Part shown: positions 56,794-64,000 of the stretch, piece by piece | Layout: each line of letters starts with the position of its first letter | Numbering within the stretch: position 1 is the stretch's first letter | Source: Neisseria montereyensis | GTDB lineage: Bacteria > Pseudomonadota > Gammaproteobacteria > Burkholderiales > Neisseriaceae | NCBI RefSeq assembly: GCF_024834045.1 | Contig: NZ_JANUXW010000006.1 | Coordinates: forward strand, 61,898 to 125,897 | Direction: 5' to 3' | Length of the DNA: 64,000 nucleotides | Made by a program: the position numbers and the translations under genes | The notes under the pieces: model-generated | What the model was told of the DNA's origin: nothing | Seen by the model: only the letters and a program-made list of their open reading frames with translations | Database searches by the model: none

Positions 56794-57738
56794 ATGTTTA
56801 ATATCATCGTTAGCGCACTATTGCCGATTTATGTTGGTTTGTTAATCGGTTATGTTGCCGGAAAACGGGGGATGGTTGACAACAAAAACGTGAAAACCAT
56901 CAACGTTATGTTGATGACTTTCATGGTACCGTTAACCATGTTTATTGCGATTTCACGGACACCGAGAGAAGTGATCATGCCGAACCTGGCACTGATTATC
57001 GTCATTGGTATCTCCATGCTTATTCTGTATATGGGTTCGCTCTGGATGCAGCGTAAGTATTTCGGACTTAACCTGTCCGAAGGTGTTGTGCAATCGTTAA
57101 CCATTGCATTCCCCAACTATGCATCAATCGGTATCCCGCTGATGTTGCCGCTGTATGGTGACCAAGCAGCTTTATTGGTTGCCATTGCCATTGCCGCAGG
57201 TTCAATCTTCGTTACACCGATTGCCCTGGCTCAATTGAGAATGGGAACTTCATCGCCCGGTACTCAAGTATCTGTCGGACATGAGTTTCTTAAAGGGCTA
57301 GCAGGTGCAGTGAAGACGCCGGTATTCTTCTTACCTGTACTCGGTTTGATATGGGCGATTCTCGGCATTCCGATGCCGGCAATTGTCGGTACTGCATTCG
57401 GACCGATTACAATGGCTACCGGCGGTGTCGGTCTGTTCCTAACCGGACTATTACTCTCAGCCCAATCTATCAAGATTGATAGCAATGTAACTTGGAGTAC
57501 TGTTCTGGGTAATGTGGTTCAGCCCTTCCTAACTTTCGGTATCGCATTGGCAATGGGCATTGATCACGAAACTACTGTTCGTGCCGTTATCCTAATGGCC
57601 ATTCCATCCGCATTCTTCGGATTGGTCTTCGGGGCAACAGTCAACGTACGCCCGGCGGTTTCCGGTGCAACCTTACTGGTATCTTCAGTGGCCGGTATTC
57701 TGACCTTATCCTTCTTTATCGGTTGGTTGGTGCCTTAA
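56794..57738 (+). CDS. AEC-family (auxin efflux carrier type) transporter
   Basis: A 314-residue membrane protein with about ten helices in two five-helix halves. The start NIIVSALLPIYVGLLIGYVAGKRGM and the AFPNYASIGIPLMLPLYG block near residue 110 are typical of the AEC family, whose characterised members move malate, malonate or other organic acids. It is 18 bp after the decarboxylase gene with GGAGG at its start, so uptake of the 2-keto or hydroxy acid substrate is the simplest inference. A strong terminator follows. Confidence 0.87.
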   Translation: MFNIIVSALLPIYVGLLIGYVAGKRGMVDNKNVKTINVMLMTFMVPLTMFIAISRTPREVIMPNLALIIVIGISMLILYMGSLWMQRKYFGLNLSEGVVQSLTIAFPNYASIGIPLMLPLYGDQAALLVAIAIAAGSIFVTPIALAQLRMGTSSPGTQVSVGHEFLKGLAGAVKTPVFFLPVLGLIWAILGIPMPAIVGTAFGPITMATGGVGLFLTGLLLSAQSIKIDSNVTWSTVLGNVVQPFLTFGIALAMGIDHETTVRAVILMAIPSAFFGLVFGATVNVRPAVSGATLLVSSVAGILTLSFFIGWLVP

Positions 57739-58054
57739 GGCCGAGCTAAGATAGTTAGTATTGCAATAAAATCAAATGCCGTTAACTCGAAAAACAACTT
57801 ATTGAGTTAACGGCATTTTATCAAGCATCAACAGCCTGATAATCAAAACCTATATTCTGTTCAACATCGAAATCAATTACATAAAACATTCTCTTTAACC
57901 GACATCCATAACCATCAACATTCGATAATCTATAAAACTTTCGACAACACCAATAAATGAGTATAGATTTTCTCTCATTTGACCCCACATCTCACCTCTA
58001 GATAATGCCGACTTCCAAAGTCGAAACCATAAAACCAATTGAAAGTTCAAAATT
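57739..58054. other. Intergenic region after AEC gene
   Basis: 316 bp with no credible gene. It contains the terminator at 57774-57818 and otherwise AT-rich sequence that should hold the promoter of the downstream unknown gene. Confidence 0.55.
57774..57818 (+). terminator. Rho-independent terminator after AEC gene
   Basis: AAATGCCGTTAACTC and its complement form a perfect 15-bp stem with a 15-nt loop, ending in ATTTTAT. It is not built from DUS, unlike most terminators in the window. Confidence 0.9.
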
Positions 58055-59149
58055 ATGCCGCCCTTTACCCTACCCGATACCCGACCCTACCCCAGCGATC
58101 CTGTAAAAAATAGCTTGCTGGTTTACGCTAACCAAATAGCTAAGAGCACCTCTGCTGCCCAACGGAAATTAGCAGCCGAATCACTAAAAGCAGAAATCTA
58201 CACCATGTTGCAACAAAACCATTATCTCGGTCTATCCGTTGCCATGAGCATGGTTTCCGACACAAGCAGCTATATAGCCTTACTCGAAGGTTTAGACGAT
58301 ACTTTAAAAGCCAAAACCGATGAAGAAATTCAATGGTTTGCCCTACCTGTAGTTTTAGTAGCCGGCACCAACCAATCAATCACCCTTCCTCTTGACACAC
58401 CATCCGTAGAACTTTGCGCCTGCCTAGCCGACTATCCTAATTTACGCCCGTTACTACAAACCACATGGCTGCCAAAATTAGTACATTCTGCAGACTTAGC
58501 AGCCGTTAAGGCGGGAAAATGGTTTTCAGCCAAACAAAATAAAGAAGCGGCCGAAGCATTTGCCGCCGAACTACCACAATCCGATTTAGAAATACCTTCC
58601 GGTCAATCCGTTCATGTTGTTTTTGCCTTAGGCTACGGCAACAAGGATATTCAGACGGCTCTTTCCAACAATCTACGCGAAGCTGCCCTACCCCTGATGC
58701 AGGTTTGGCATAAAAGCCTTTCCCGACCGGGTCTCACCCTATTCACCAATCCGCTTGCACCCACAACACCGCTAAATGCCCTAACCGAAGGCAGCCATAT
58801 GCGCCAACGAATGGCTATGGATGTCTTTGCGGCCAACGCTATTCGTGCAATACGCTTGCAAAGCCCGCGTGTCGGCGTGGTAATGGCGGCACGGCAAAGC
58901 GGAAAACTAGAATTTGGTTTTAATGCGGCAGAAAGTGCTTTTGAGCTGGCCGGACAAGTATTCACTTGGCCCTTATCACCTACCGACCGCATTGAAACCA
59001 TCCAGCAAAACTTTTTAGACTTAATGGTAGAGTGCCAAGTAGAAAATATCCGCTTACTACACGACATCTTGCCGGAAGATGGCGAAATGCCTAATTATGC
59101 CGAAGCACTTCAAATGTCCGGCCATAACCCCCTATTCTCAGAGCAATAG
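58055..59149 (+). CDS. Uncharacterised cytoplasmic protein
   Basis: A 364-residue soluble protein without signal peptide or membrane segments. I do not recognise a family. It is helix-rich at both ends, with a middle block SGQSVHVVFALGYGNKDIQ near residue 189 and RQRMAMDVFAANAIRAIRLQSPRVGVVMAARQSGKLEFGFNA near residue 250. The end (LPEDGEMPNYAEALQMSGH) is acidic. A DUS inside (about 58649) encodes part of DIQTAL. The phosphatase gene starts 2 bp after its stop, so the two are probably cotranscribed and perhaps functionally linked. The protein looks intact and expressed. Confidence 0.8.
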   Translation: MPPFTLPDTRPYPSDPVKNSLLVYANQIAKSTSAAQRKLAAESLKAEIYTMLQQNHYLGLSVAMSMVSDTSSYIALLEGLDDTLKAKTDEEIQWFALPVVLVAGTNQSITLPLDTPSVELCACLADYPNLRPLLQTTWLPKLVHSADLAAVKAGKWFSAKQNKEAAEAFAAELPQSDLEIPSGQSVHVVFALGYGNKDIQTALSNNLREAALPLMQVWHKSLSRPGLTLFTNPLAPTTPLNALTEGSHMRQRMAMDVFAANAIRAIRLQSPRVGVVMAARQSGKLEFGFNAAESAFELAGQVFTWPLSPTDRIETIQQNFLDLMVECQVENIRLLHDILPEDGEMPNYAEALQMSGHNPLFSEQ

Positions 59150-59151
59150 AT

Positions 59152-59619
59152 ATGGAAAAACAGAAAATTTTATTTGTTTGTCTCGGCAATATCTGCCGTT
59201 CGCCCATGGCAGAATATGTATTTCGCCATCAGACAGCTCAATTGGGTTTATCCGACAGACTCACTGTTGCGAGCGCCGGAACATCCGGTTGGCATAATGG
59301 TGAAAATATGCATCAGGGCACCTTAAAAAAACTAAAACAACAAGGTATCGACCCAATGGGTTTTACCAGTAGCCAAGTACAAACAGGTGATGCCGATACA
59401 TACGATTATATTATTGCGATGGATGACAATAATCTGGCTGAGCTCGAACGGTTATTTGGCAGACAACCCGATAAAATCTTTAAACTTACCGACTTGATAC
59501 CTGAAAGCGGTTACACTTATGTACCGGATCCTTGGCATACGGGTAATTTTGATGAAACTTTTCGCTTGGTTTCCGCCGGCAGCCAAGCCTTATTGGAAAA
59601 ACTGACATCTGTTAAGTAA
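59152..59619 (+). CDS. Low-molecular-weight protein tyrosine phosphatase
   Basis: A 155-residue LMW-PTP. The P-loop CLGNICRSPMAE at about residues 9-20 has the CX5R nucleophile motif, and DPWHTGNFDETF near residue 121 carries the general-acid Asp. In many bacteria such enzymes (Wzb, Etp) dephosphorylate tyrosine kinases controlling polysaccharide export; no BY-kinase is in this window, so the target is open. It starts 2 bp after the unknown gene. Confidence 0.93.
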   Translation: MEKQKILFVCLGNICRSPMAEYVFRHQTAQLGLSDRLTVASAGTSGWHNGENMHQGTLKKLKQQGIDPMGFTSSQVQTGDADTYDYIIAMDDNNLAELERLFGRQPDKIFKLTDLIPESGYTYVPDPWHTGNFDETFRLVSAGSQALLEKLTSVK

Positions 59620-59699
59620 ATAGAGTAGATTCCAAATTTAGAGCCTATTATCAGAAATATCGCTTATTAGGCCGTCTGAAATGTATTGGGTAATAGTAA

Positions 59700-59733
59700 G
59701 AGGCCGTCTGAAAAACAGTTTTCAGACGGCCTC
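59700..59733. terminator. DUS-pair terminator after the phosphatase gene
   Basis: GAGGCCGTCTGAAAA and its complement form a 15-bp stem with a 4-nt loop. A further single DUS lies at 59669. Confidence 0.85.
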
Positions 59734-59750
59734 TCGTTCAATATAAAAAC

Positions 59751-59780
59751 CATAAAAAATACCTGCTTCTTGAGCAGGTA
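59751..59780 (-). terminator. Terminator after the M23 peptidase gene
   Basis: TACCTGCT-TCTTG-AGCAGGTA at 59760-59780 forms an 8-bp stem followed on the minus strand by a T-run (ATTTTTTAT). It ends 19 bp past the M23 gene stop. Confidence 0.85.
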
Positions 59781-59799
59781 CTTTTCAATTACTTTTACT

Positions 59800-62538
59800 T
59801 TAATCCAATTGTGTTACGGTAACCGGAAGATCCCGCACCGCAGCCATAGTGGTTGAATACTCTTGTTGCTGCTTACGGAATTCAGCCATATTGGCCGGCG
59901 TTAATTTAGGCGTTGGCAATGCAATAGCACTCGGATTCATATGCTGACCGTTTTTGCGCACTTCATAATGTAAATGCGGCCCTGTCGAACGACCCGAAGT
60001 ACCGACATAACCGATAACATCGCCGGCTTTCACTTTACCCTGTGCAGATGAAAAAGCACTCATATGGGCATAAAGCGTTTCGATACCATTACTATGCTGA
60101 AGCATAACCGTATTACCATAACCGCCTTTCCAGCCTTTGAAAGTCAACACACCATCGGCTGTTGCATGAATAGGCGTACCGGTGGGCGCAGCATAATCAA
60201 CGCCGGTATGCATTTTTACTGTATGGAGAACGGGGTGGATACGCACACCATAAGGTGAAGAAATACGCGTATATTCAACAGGCTTAATATTAAATCCTTC
60301 ACGCATTCTCAACGACTTACCGTTTTGGTCATAATAGCTGCCGCTCTCTTCGTCGCCTTTGCCTTGGCTATAATAATAAGCCTGATACGTTTTGCCGTCT
60401 TTCACTACTTCAGCCGCTAAAATATCACCGGTTGCCATTTCCTGACCACGGAAATACAAACTGTCATACAACAAACGGATAGAGTCGCCACGCGATAATT
60501 CATCGATATTCACAAGCTCTGTGAAAATTTCATTCAATGACTCACGAATCTCTACGGGCACGCCCGCCTGCGCCATTGCCCCACGAGCAGAGGTCCGCAC
60601 ATGAATAGAGCGTAAAGTGGGCATGGATTCCGTATCAATCGAAGAAGTCGAAGCACCCCATTTACCATTCACTTTTTCCAAAGCGACCAAATCACGGAAG
60701 CCATTATCATCATCGTGGAAAAATTGAACATCGGTCACATCACCGGATGCATCAAAACGAACATTGACGGATTGCCCCGTACGCAGTTGAATCACATTAC
60801 GATCAATCGAACTGTGTGTCAGTACTTCACGGATTGTTTTTTCCGGAACATCCATACGAAATAAAACATCGGTTAACGAATCGCCGGGCTGTACAGCTTC
60901 CTGAGCCCAATAACTGCCTTGTGATGCACCGCTTTCCACATATACGGGCGGCAGTTCTTCAGTCATACGCGAAGCCTGATAGAGTGTTTCCCTAGGGCGC
61001 GGATCAGTGACAGCATAAGCAGCAACTACCCCTGAAACCGGCAGCAACACACCTAAAATCGACCAGCGAACCGGTTTGTTTTGCCAAAAACGATTAAACG
61101 TGGTCGCCGCAGGCGTACCTGATAAAATGGCAACAGCCGCTTTTATCGGGTTTTGTTTCATTTTGAAAGCCGGTAGCCGCCATTTGGTTTTCAATGGCTT
61201 ATCAGATTGTGATACAGACACGATAGGAATAATACGCCGTGGCACATACTCTGTTGATTTTTGTTTGGAAACCGCTTTTTCAGACGGCAACGTAACGGTA
61301 TCAGAAGTATTCTCCACAACCGCAACCGACTGGGCAGCTAATTGTGCTGCATCATCCATATGAACGGTTGACTCCGCCACTTTTTCGATAATAGGCGTTT
61401 CGGCTTCTACTGCCGCCTGAGATGCAACTATTTCATCTACCACGATATCGCTGCTATGAGGTTCAACAGCAATATGATCGATTTGTTCGGATTCGCTCAT
61501 CATCGCCGACGCAGGTTCAGCGATATTATTTGCTATACCCGCTGATTCTTCCTCAACAACCAATTCGCTTGTTTCATACCCTAACGATTCAACTGTTACC
61601 GGCTCGGACTCAACAAAAGTTGCTTCCGATAAAATTGCTTCTGCTGTTGCTTGCTCATCGACCTGCTGTTCTAATGCAGTCGGATGAGCTTCAAGAGATT
61701 GAGATGGCTCAGGCTCCATCTGCTTGCCGTCTGCCGCAGGCGTATCTGAAACCCTCGGTTTCACATTCATTGCAGGTTTAAACGCTGTACTAAGCGGCTC
61801 AGAAAATGCCACTTTGGCATCAAACGGCAATTGACCGGCCTGAGTACCACTCTGTTCCTCACTCGCTTCCATAGAGGAATCAACAGTAATAGATTTTGCT
61901 ACTACTTCAACATTACCCTGATTTTCCTGAGCAACTGCCGAAGTCACTTGTGTTTGTTCGTTTTCCGTGATTTCGGGAGCAATACTTTCCGCAACAACTG
62001 CTTCCATAGTCGGTAATACGGTTGTTGGGAGTTGTTCGTTTTCCACCACAGTCTCTTCTGCTGCTATAGTTACCGGTTCAACCGCTTTCGGCTTAACAAA
62101 CACCGTTGGCTTAATATTTTTAGCGGGTTTAAAAGCCGGAGCCAATGATTTTGCCGCATTAACTTTTGCTCTAACAACAAGCTTAGGTGATGGAACGTCA
62201 ACAGCAGGAGCGACCTGCTCAACCGGAGTCTCGGACAGTATCGAGTCTTCGGCATAAGGTTGTATAGCTGGTTGCTCATGTGGCAACTGTCGGATAAACA
62301 CCGGTTCAACCGAAATAAATTTCGCCGAATCGGGCGCTGTCATCATTGGTTCTGCCGATAAAAAAGCAGCGTTAGCAGTATAGGCAGAATCAAATACAGG
62401 GACGTCAATATGCTCTGTTTTCGCATTTTCTACTGCGGAAACAGAGTCGGAATCGGTTTTTAAAAAGGCGTCCGTTTGGTGATTGGTATCATTATTCTGG
62501 TCTGGCGCCTTTAAAAAATGACTTAAGGGCTTGGTCAT
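59800..62538 (-). CDS. M23-family peptidoglycan endopeptidase with long N-terminal extension
   Basis: A 912-residue protein. Residues 1-480 are acidic low-complexity sequence rich in Glu, Val, Ala, Thr and Pro with little predicted fold; the motif AFKPAKNIKP near residue 134 recurs as AFKPAMNVKP near 250. One membrane helix follows at about 491-510 (WSILGVLLPVSGVVAAYAV), then a LysM/OapA-like region (VQPGDSLTDVLFRMDV) and the M23 domain: HTGVDYAAPTG near residue 774 and HLHYE near 855, the zinc ligands. The C-terminal half resembles Neisseria Mpg/NGO1686-type peptidases, which cut peptide cross-links and affect pilus biogenesis. The extension would be cytoplasmic. Length is roughly twice that of the family core. 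Confidence 0.9.
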   Translation of the reverse strand: MTKPLSHFLKAPDQNNDTNHQTDAFLKTDSDSVSAVENAKTEHIDVPVFDSAYTANAAFLSAEPMMTAPDSAKFISVEPVFIRQLPHEQPAIQPYAEDSILSETPVEQVAPAVDVPSPKLVVRAKVNAAKSLAPAFKPAKNIKPTVFVKPKAVEPVTIAAEETVVENEQLPTTVLPTMEAVVAESIAPEITENEQTQVTSAVAQENQGNVEVVAKSITVDSSMEASEEQSGTQAGQLPFDAKVAFSEPLSTAFKPAMNVKPRVSDTPAADGKQMEPEPSQSLEAHPTALEQQVDEQATAEAILSEATFVESEPVTVESLGYETSELVVEEESAGIANNIAEPASAMMSESEQIDHIAVEPHSSDIVVDEIVASQAAVEAETPIIEKVAESTVHMDDAAQLAAQSVAVVENTSDTVTLPSEKAVSKQKSTEYVPRRIIPIVSVSQSDKPLKTKWRLPAFKMKQNPIKAAVAILSGTPAATTFNRFWQNKPVRWSILGVLLPVSGVVAAYAVTDPRPRETLYQASRMTEELPPVYVESGASQGSYWAQEAVQPGDSLTDVLFRMDVPEKTIREVLTHSSIDRNVIQLRTGQSVNVRFDASGDVTDVQFFHDDDNGFRDLVALEKVNGKWGASTSSIDTESMPTLRSIHVRTSARGAMAQAGVPVEIRESLNEIFTELVNIDELSRGDSIRLLYDSLYFRGQEMATGDILAAEVVKDGKTYQAYYYSQGKGDEESGSYYDQNGKSLRMREGFNIKPVEYTRISSPYGVRIHPVLHTVKMHTGVDYAAPTGTPIHATADGVLTFKGWKGGYGNTVMLQHSNGIETLYAHMSAFSSAQGKVKAGDVIGYVGTSGRSTGPHLHYEVRKNGQHMNPSAIALPTPKLTPANMAEFRKQQQEYSTTMAAVRDLPVTVTQLD

Positions 62539-62848
62539 GTCATGCCTCTAGGTGGTTCTTTATATATGAAATTATTACATTTACTAAGCCTTATGGCTTT
62601 GATTTTCACAAATATTTTATACATTTATAATAGTTTTAGTTTACCATAAATCCATCTTTCCTGCTTTAAACAGATGTTTTACTGCGTGAAAAATACCTGC
62701 AATATGGTAAAGAAGCTATATAGGGATAGAACAACATATAGCATAGGGATAGATACTATATAATATAACGGTCTCGCGTCATATAGGTCGCTAGTTCTGT
62801 TCACTATTGCGTAAAATAATCCAAATTTTTCTGAAACACACCACACTT
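62539..62848. other. Intergenic region between M23 peptidase and RpfE-like gene
   Basis: 310 bp between divergent genes with no credible gene. It contains a direct repeat ATAGGGATAGA at 62720-62730 and 62743-62753, spaced 23 bp, within an AT-rich region containing TATA-like sequences. No known operator was recognised. Confidence 0.55.
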
Positions 62849-63838
62849 ATGAATTTAACTTTAGCCCTTCCTTCTCTCAACTTCAATACTGAAAGCCCGC
62901 TACCTGATTTAAATTTGCCTTTCTTCAATAAACTGTTGCGTTTCGGCACTTTTCAGACCACCCCGGCAAAACCTTCTGCATTTTATGGCAAGCTGCTATG
63001 GAACGGTAGTTTATTAAACAATGCAAAAAAAATATTGGGCATTCCCGACAACAAAGCAGCGATATTTGCCAGCCCGGTTTGGCAGCAAATGGGAATGCAC
63101 CACATGGATATGCTAAGTGGCAATGATATTCAAATACAGCAAGACGAAGCAGAGGCTTTCTGTAACGGTTTGAATATTTTTTTACAAGACGATGGTTGGT
63201 TTTTCTATCCGCTACGCCCCGATTTATGGCTGGTTACCCTACCCAAAAAACCCGAATGGCAAGTTGGCCCCATACTTGATGCATTAGGGCAACTTGACGG
63301 CACTATTCGTGCCGAAGGCAACGACAACCGACAATGGCTACAAAAACAAACCGAAATTCAAATGTGGCTACACAACCACACGCTCAATAATGAACGTTCT
63401 GTAAACGGGATGCCCGCTATAAACGGTATATGGTTATGGCAAGATATTAAAGGCTCGCAAGCAGGCACGGCACTACTCGGCAGCAGCAGCCCGTGGGCAC
63501 AATTTTATCCGGCCAATATTGTAGATGCCCCCTACGACTTTAACGCTTGGCAGGATATTATTGCCGAAATGGAAACAGATGTTTCAGACGGCCTATTGTT
63601 TCTAGACGATCTAACTACCCCGGGTTACACCGCCGATGTCTGGGCCTACAAAGATATTTTAGAAACCTGGGAACAACGTTGGTTCGAACCGCTTTGGCAT
63701 GCACTCCGACAAGGCCGTCTGAAAACAATACATATTATGACCGATGGCGAGCAAGGCGGTTGCCTTACTATTAAAGCCAAAGCAGGTCGCGCTTTTTGGA
63801 AACCCAAAAAGGTGTTTACCGGCCAACTTGGTGTCTAA
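62849..63838 (+). CDS. Uncharacterised RpfE-like protein
   Basis: A 329-residue cytoplasmic protein. I use the ATG at 62849 (MNLTLALPSLN); the in-frame TTG at 62807 adds 14 residues. It contains SPVWQQMGMHHMDML near residue 72, TEIQMWLHNHTLNNERS near residue 170, and PAINGIWLWQDI near residue 190. The WLH-HP-N--R--G---IN-LW-WG pattern belongs to a family annotated as RpfE-like or, misleadingly, phosphoglycerate mutase in betaproteobacteria and xanthomonads. Its biochemical role is not established. A DUS lies in the 3' part (about 63584) and another at 63714. An IS copy begins 35 bp after the stop. Confidence 0.7.
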   Translation: MNLTLALPSLNFNTESPLPDLNLPFFNKLLRFGTFQTTPAKPSAFYGKLLWNGSLLNNAKKILGIPDNKAAIFASPVWQQMGMHHMDMLSGNDIQIQQDEAEAFCNGLNIFLQDDGWFFYPLRPDLWLVTLPKKPEWQVGPILDALGQLDGTIRAEGNDNRQWLQKQTEIQMWLHNHTLNNERSVNGMPAINGIWLWQDIKGSQAGTALLGSSSPWAQFYPANIVDAPYDFNAWQDIIAEMETDVSDGLLFLDDLTTPGYTADVWAYKDILETWEQRWFEPLWHALRQGRLKTIHIMTDGEQGGCLTIKAKAGRAFWKPKKVFTGQLGV

Positions 63839-63858
63839 AACATATTATTAAAAAACAA

Positions 63859-63871
63859 AGGCCGTCTGAAA
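63859..63871 (+). repeat. DUS at the left flank of the second IS copy
   Basis: AGGCCGTCTGAAA ends 2 bp before the IS end at 63874. It is probably the left arm of the RpfE-like gene's terminator, the right arm lying beyond the window. Confidence 0.8.
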
Positions 63872-63873
63872 TA

Positions 63874-64000
63874 TGAACTGCACCCCAAAAGTTGGACACC
63901 CCTCCAACCCATTAAGGTGCAGTTTTCTTATGAGCAAATATACATTAGACTTTAAATACCAAGCCGTACAATATTATCAGCGCGTACGCAGCCAACAGCG
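63874..64000 (+). mobile_element. Second copy of the IS3-family element (partial, cut by window end)
   Basis: 127 bp identical to the left end of the element at 47591, including the terminal TGAACTGCACC and the start of orfA. Orientation is the same. The remainder lies outside the window. Confidence 0.9.
63930..64000 (+). CDS. IS3-family transposase OrfA (partial)
   Basis: The ATG at 63930 opens MSKYTLDFKYQAVQYYQ, identical to the first residues of OrfA at 47647. The gene runs off the window. Confidence 0.88.
   Translation, partial: MSKYTLDFKYQAVQYYQRVRSQQ

Overview
The window is a chromosomal stretch of a Neisseria-like betaproteobacterium. The main evidence is the DNA uptake sequence GCCGTCTGAA, present throughout on both strands and mostly in the 12-mer form AGGCCGTCTGAA (the AG-DUS dialect of several commensal Neisseria, unlike the AT-DUS of meningococcus and gonococcus). 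Inverted DUS pairs form many of the transcription terminators. Gene content agrees: a pilF-pilG-pilD-coaE-zapD-yacG cluster, LtgA, a GdhR-like regulator beside an L-lactate permease, NsrR, and a TonB-ExbB-ExbD operon. The species cannot be fixed from sequence alone.

Layout. 1-2445: end of a glycine-betaine type ABC importer (proV end, proW, proX). 2501-2935: small uncharacterised protein. 3072-8193: AT-rich surface-glycan island with two tandem paralogous GT-B-like proteins, a dTDP-sugar 3,4-ketoisomerase, a left-handed beta-helix acetyltransferase, a DegT-type aminotransferase and a GT2 glycosyltransferase. It runs into rmlB-rmlA-rmlC (8207-10816). RmlA and RmlB make dTDP-4-keto-6-deoxyglucose, which the three small enzymes would convert to a dTDP-3-acetamido-3,6-dideoxyhexose. 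10893-14028: GT4 glycosyltransferase, gmhB, plsC-like acyltransferase and a YgjP-like metallopeptidase. 14068-18778: grxD, EamA transporter, argC, then a nitric-oxide response block (nnrS, hemerythrin-like protein, nsrR) with a clear NsrR-type palindrome. 19097-21220: tonB-exbB-exbD. 21321-31369: STAS-like protein, EamA transporter, dut, mutM, tyrS, an OafA-type acyltransferase, ftsB, eno, guaB. 31712-34158: two tandem WG-repeat proteins, then a DUF4124 protein. 35178-38502: lctP and gdhR with an LldR/PdhR-type operator between them. 38685-47003: ltgA, an ADP-ribosylglycohydrolase, then yacG-zapD-coaE-pilD-pilG-pilF on the minus strand. 47276-47351: tRNA-Phe. 47591-48834: an IS3-family element. 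48884-54702: putA, mtnN, pilU. 55171-57738: a benzoylformate-decarboxylase-like enzyme and an AEC transporter. 58055-63838: unknown protein, LMW protein tyrosine phosphatase, a long M23 peptidase and an RpfE-like protein. A second copy of the IS3 element starts at 63874 and is cut by the window end.

Points most worth following up: both IS3 copies begin a few bases after a DUS core, and the complete copy splits a 15-bp DUS hairpin. DUS cores are absent from four long stretches that coincide with accessory genes (glycan island, OafA acyltransferase, WG-repeat genes, decarboxylase/AEC pair). DUS copies supply stop codons to three genes and encode short peptides in others. The M23 peptidase carries a cytoplasmic, acidic, internally repeated N-terminal half that is unusual for its family. 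All identifications are by reading; no database search was run.
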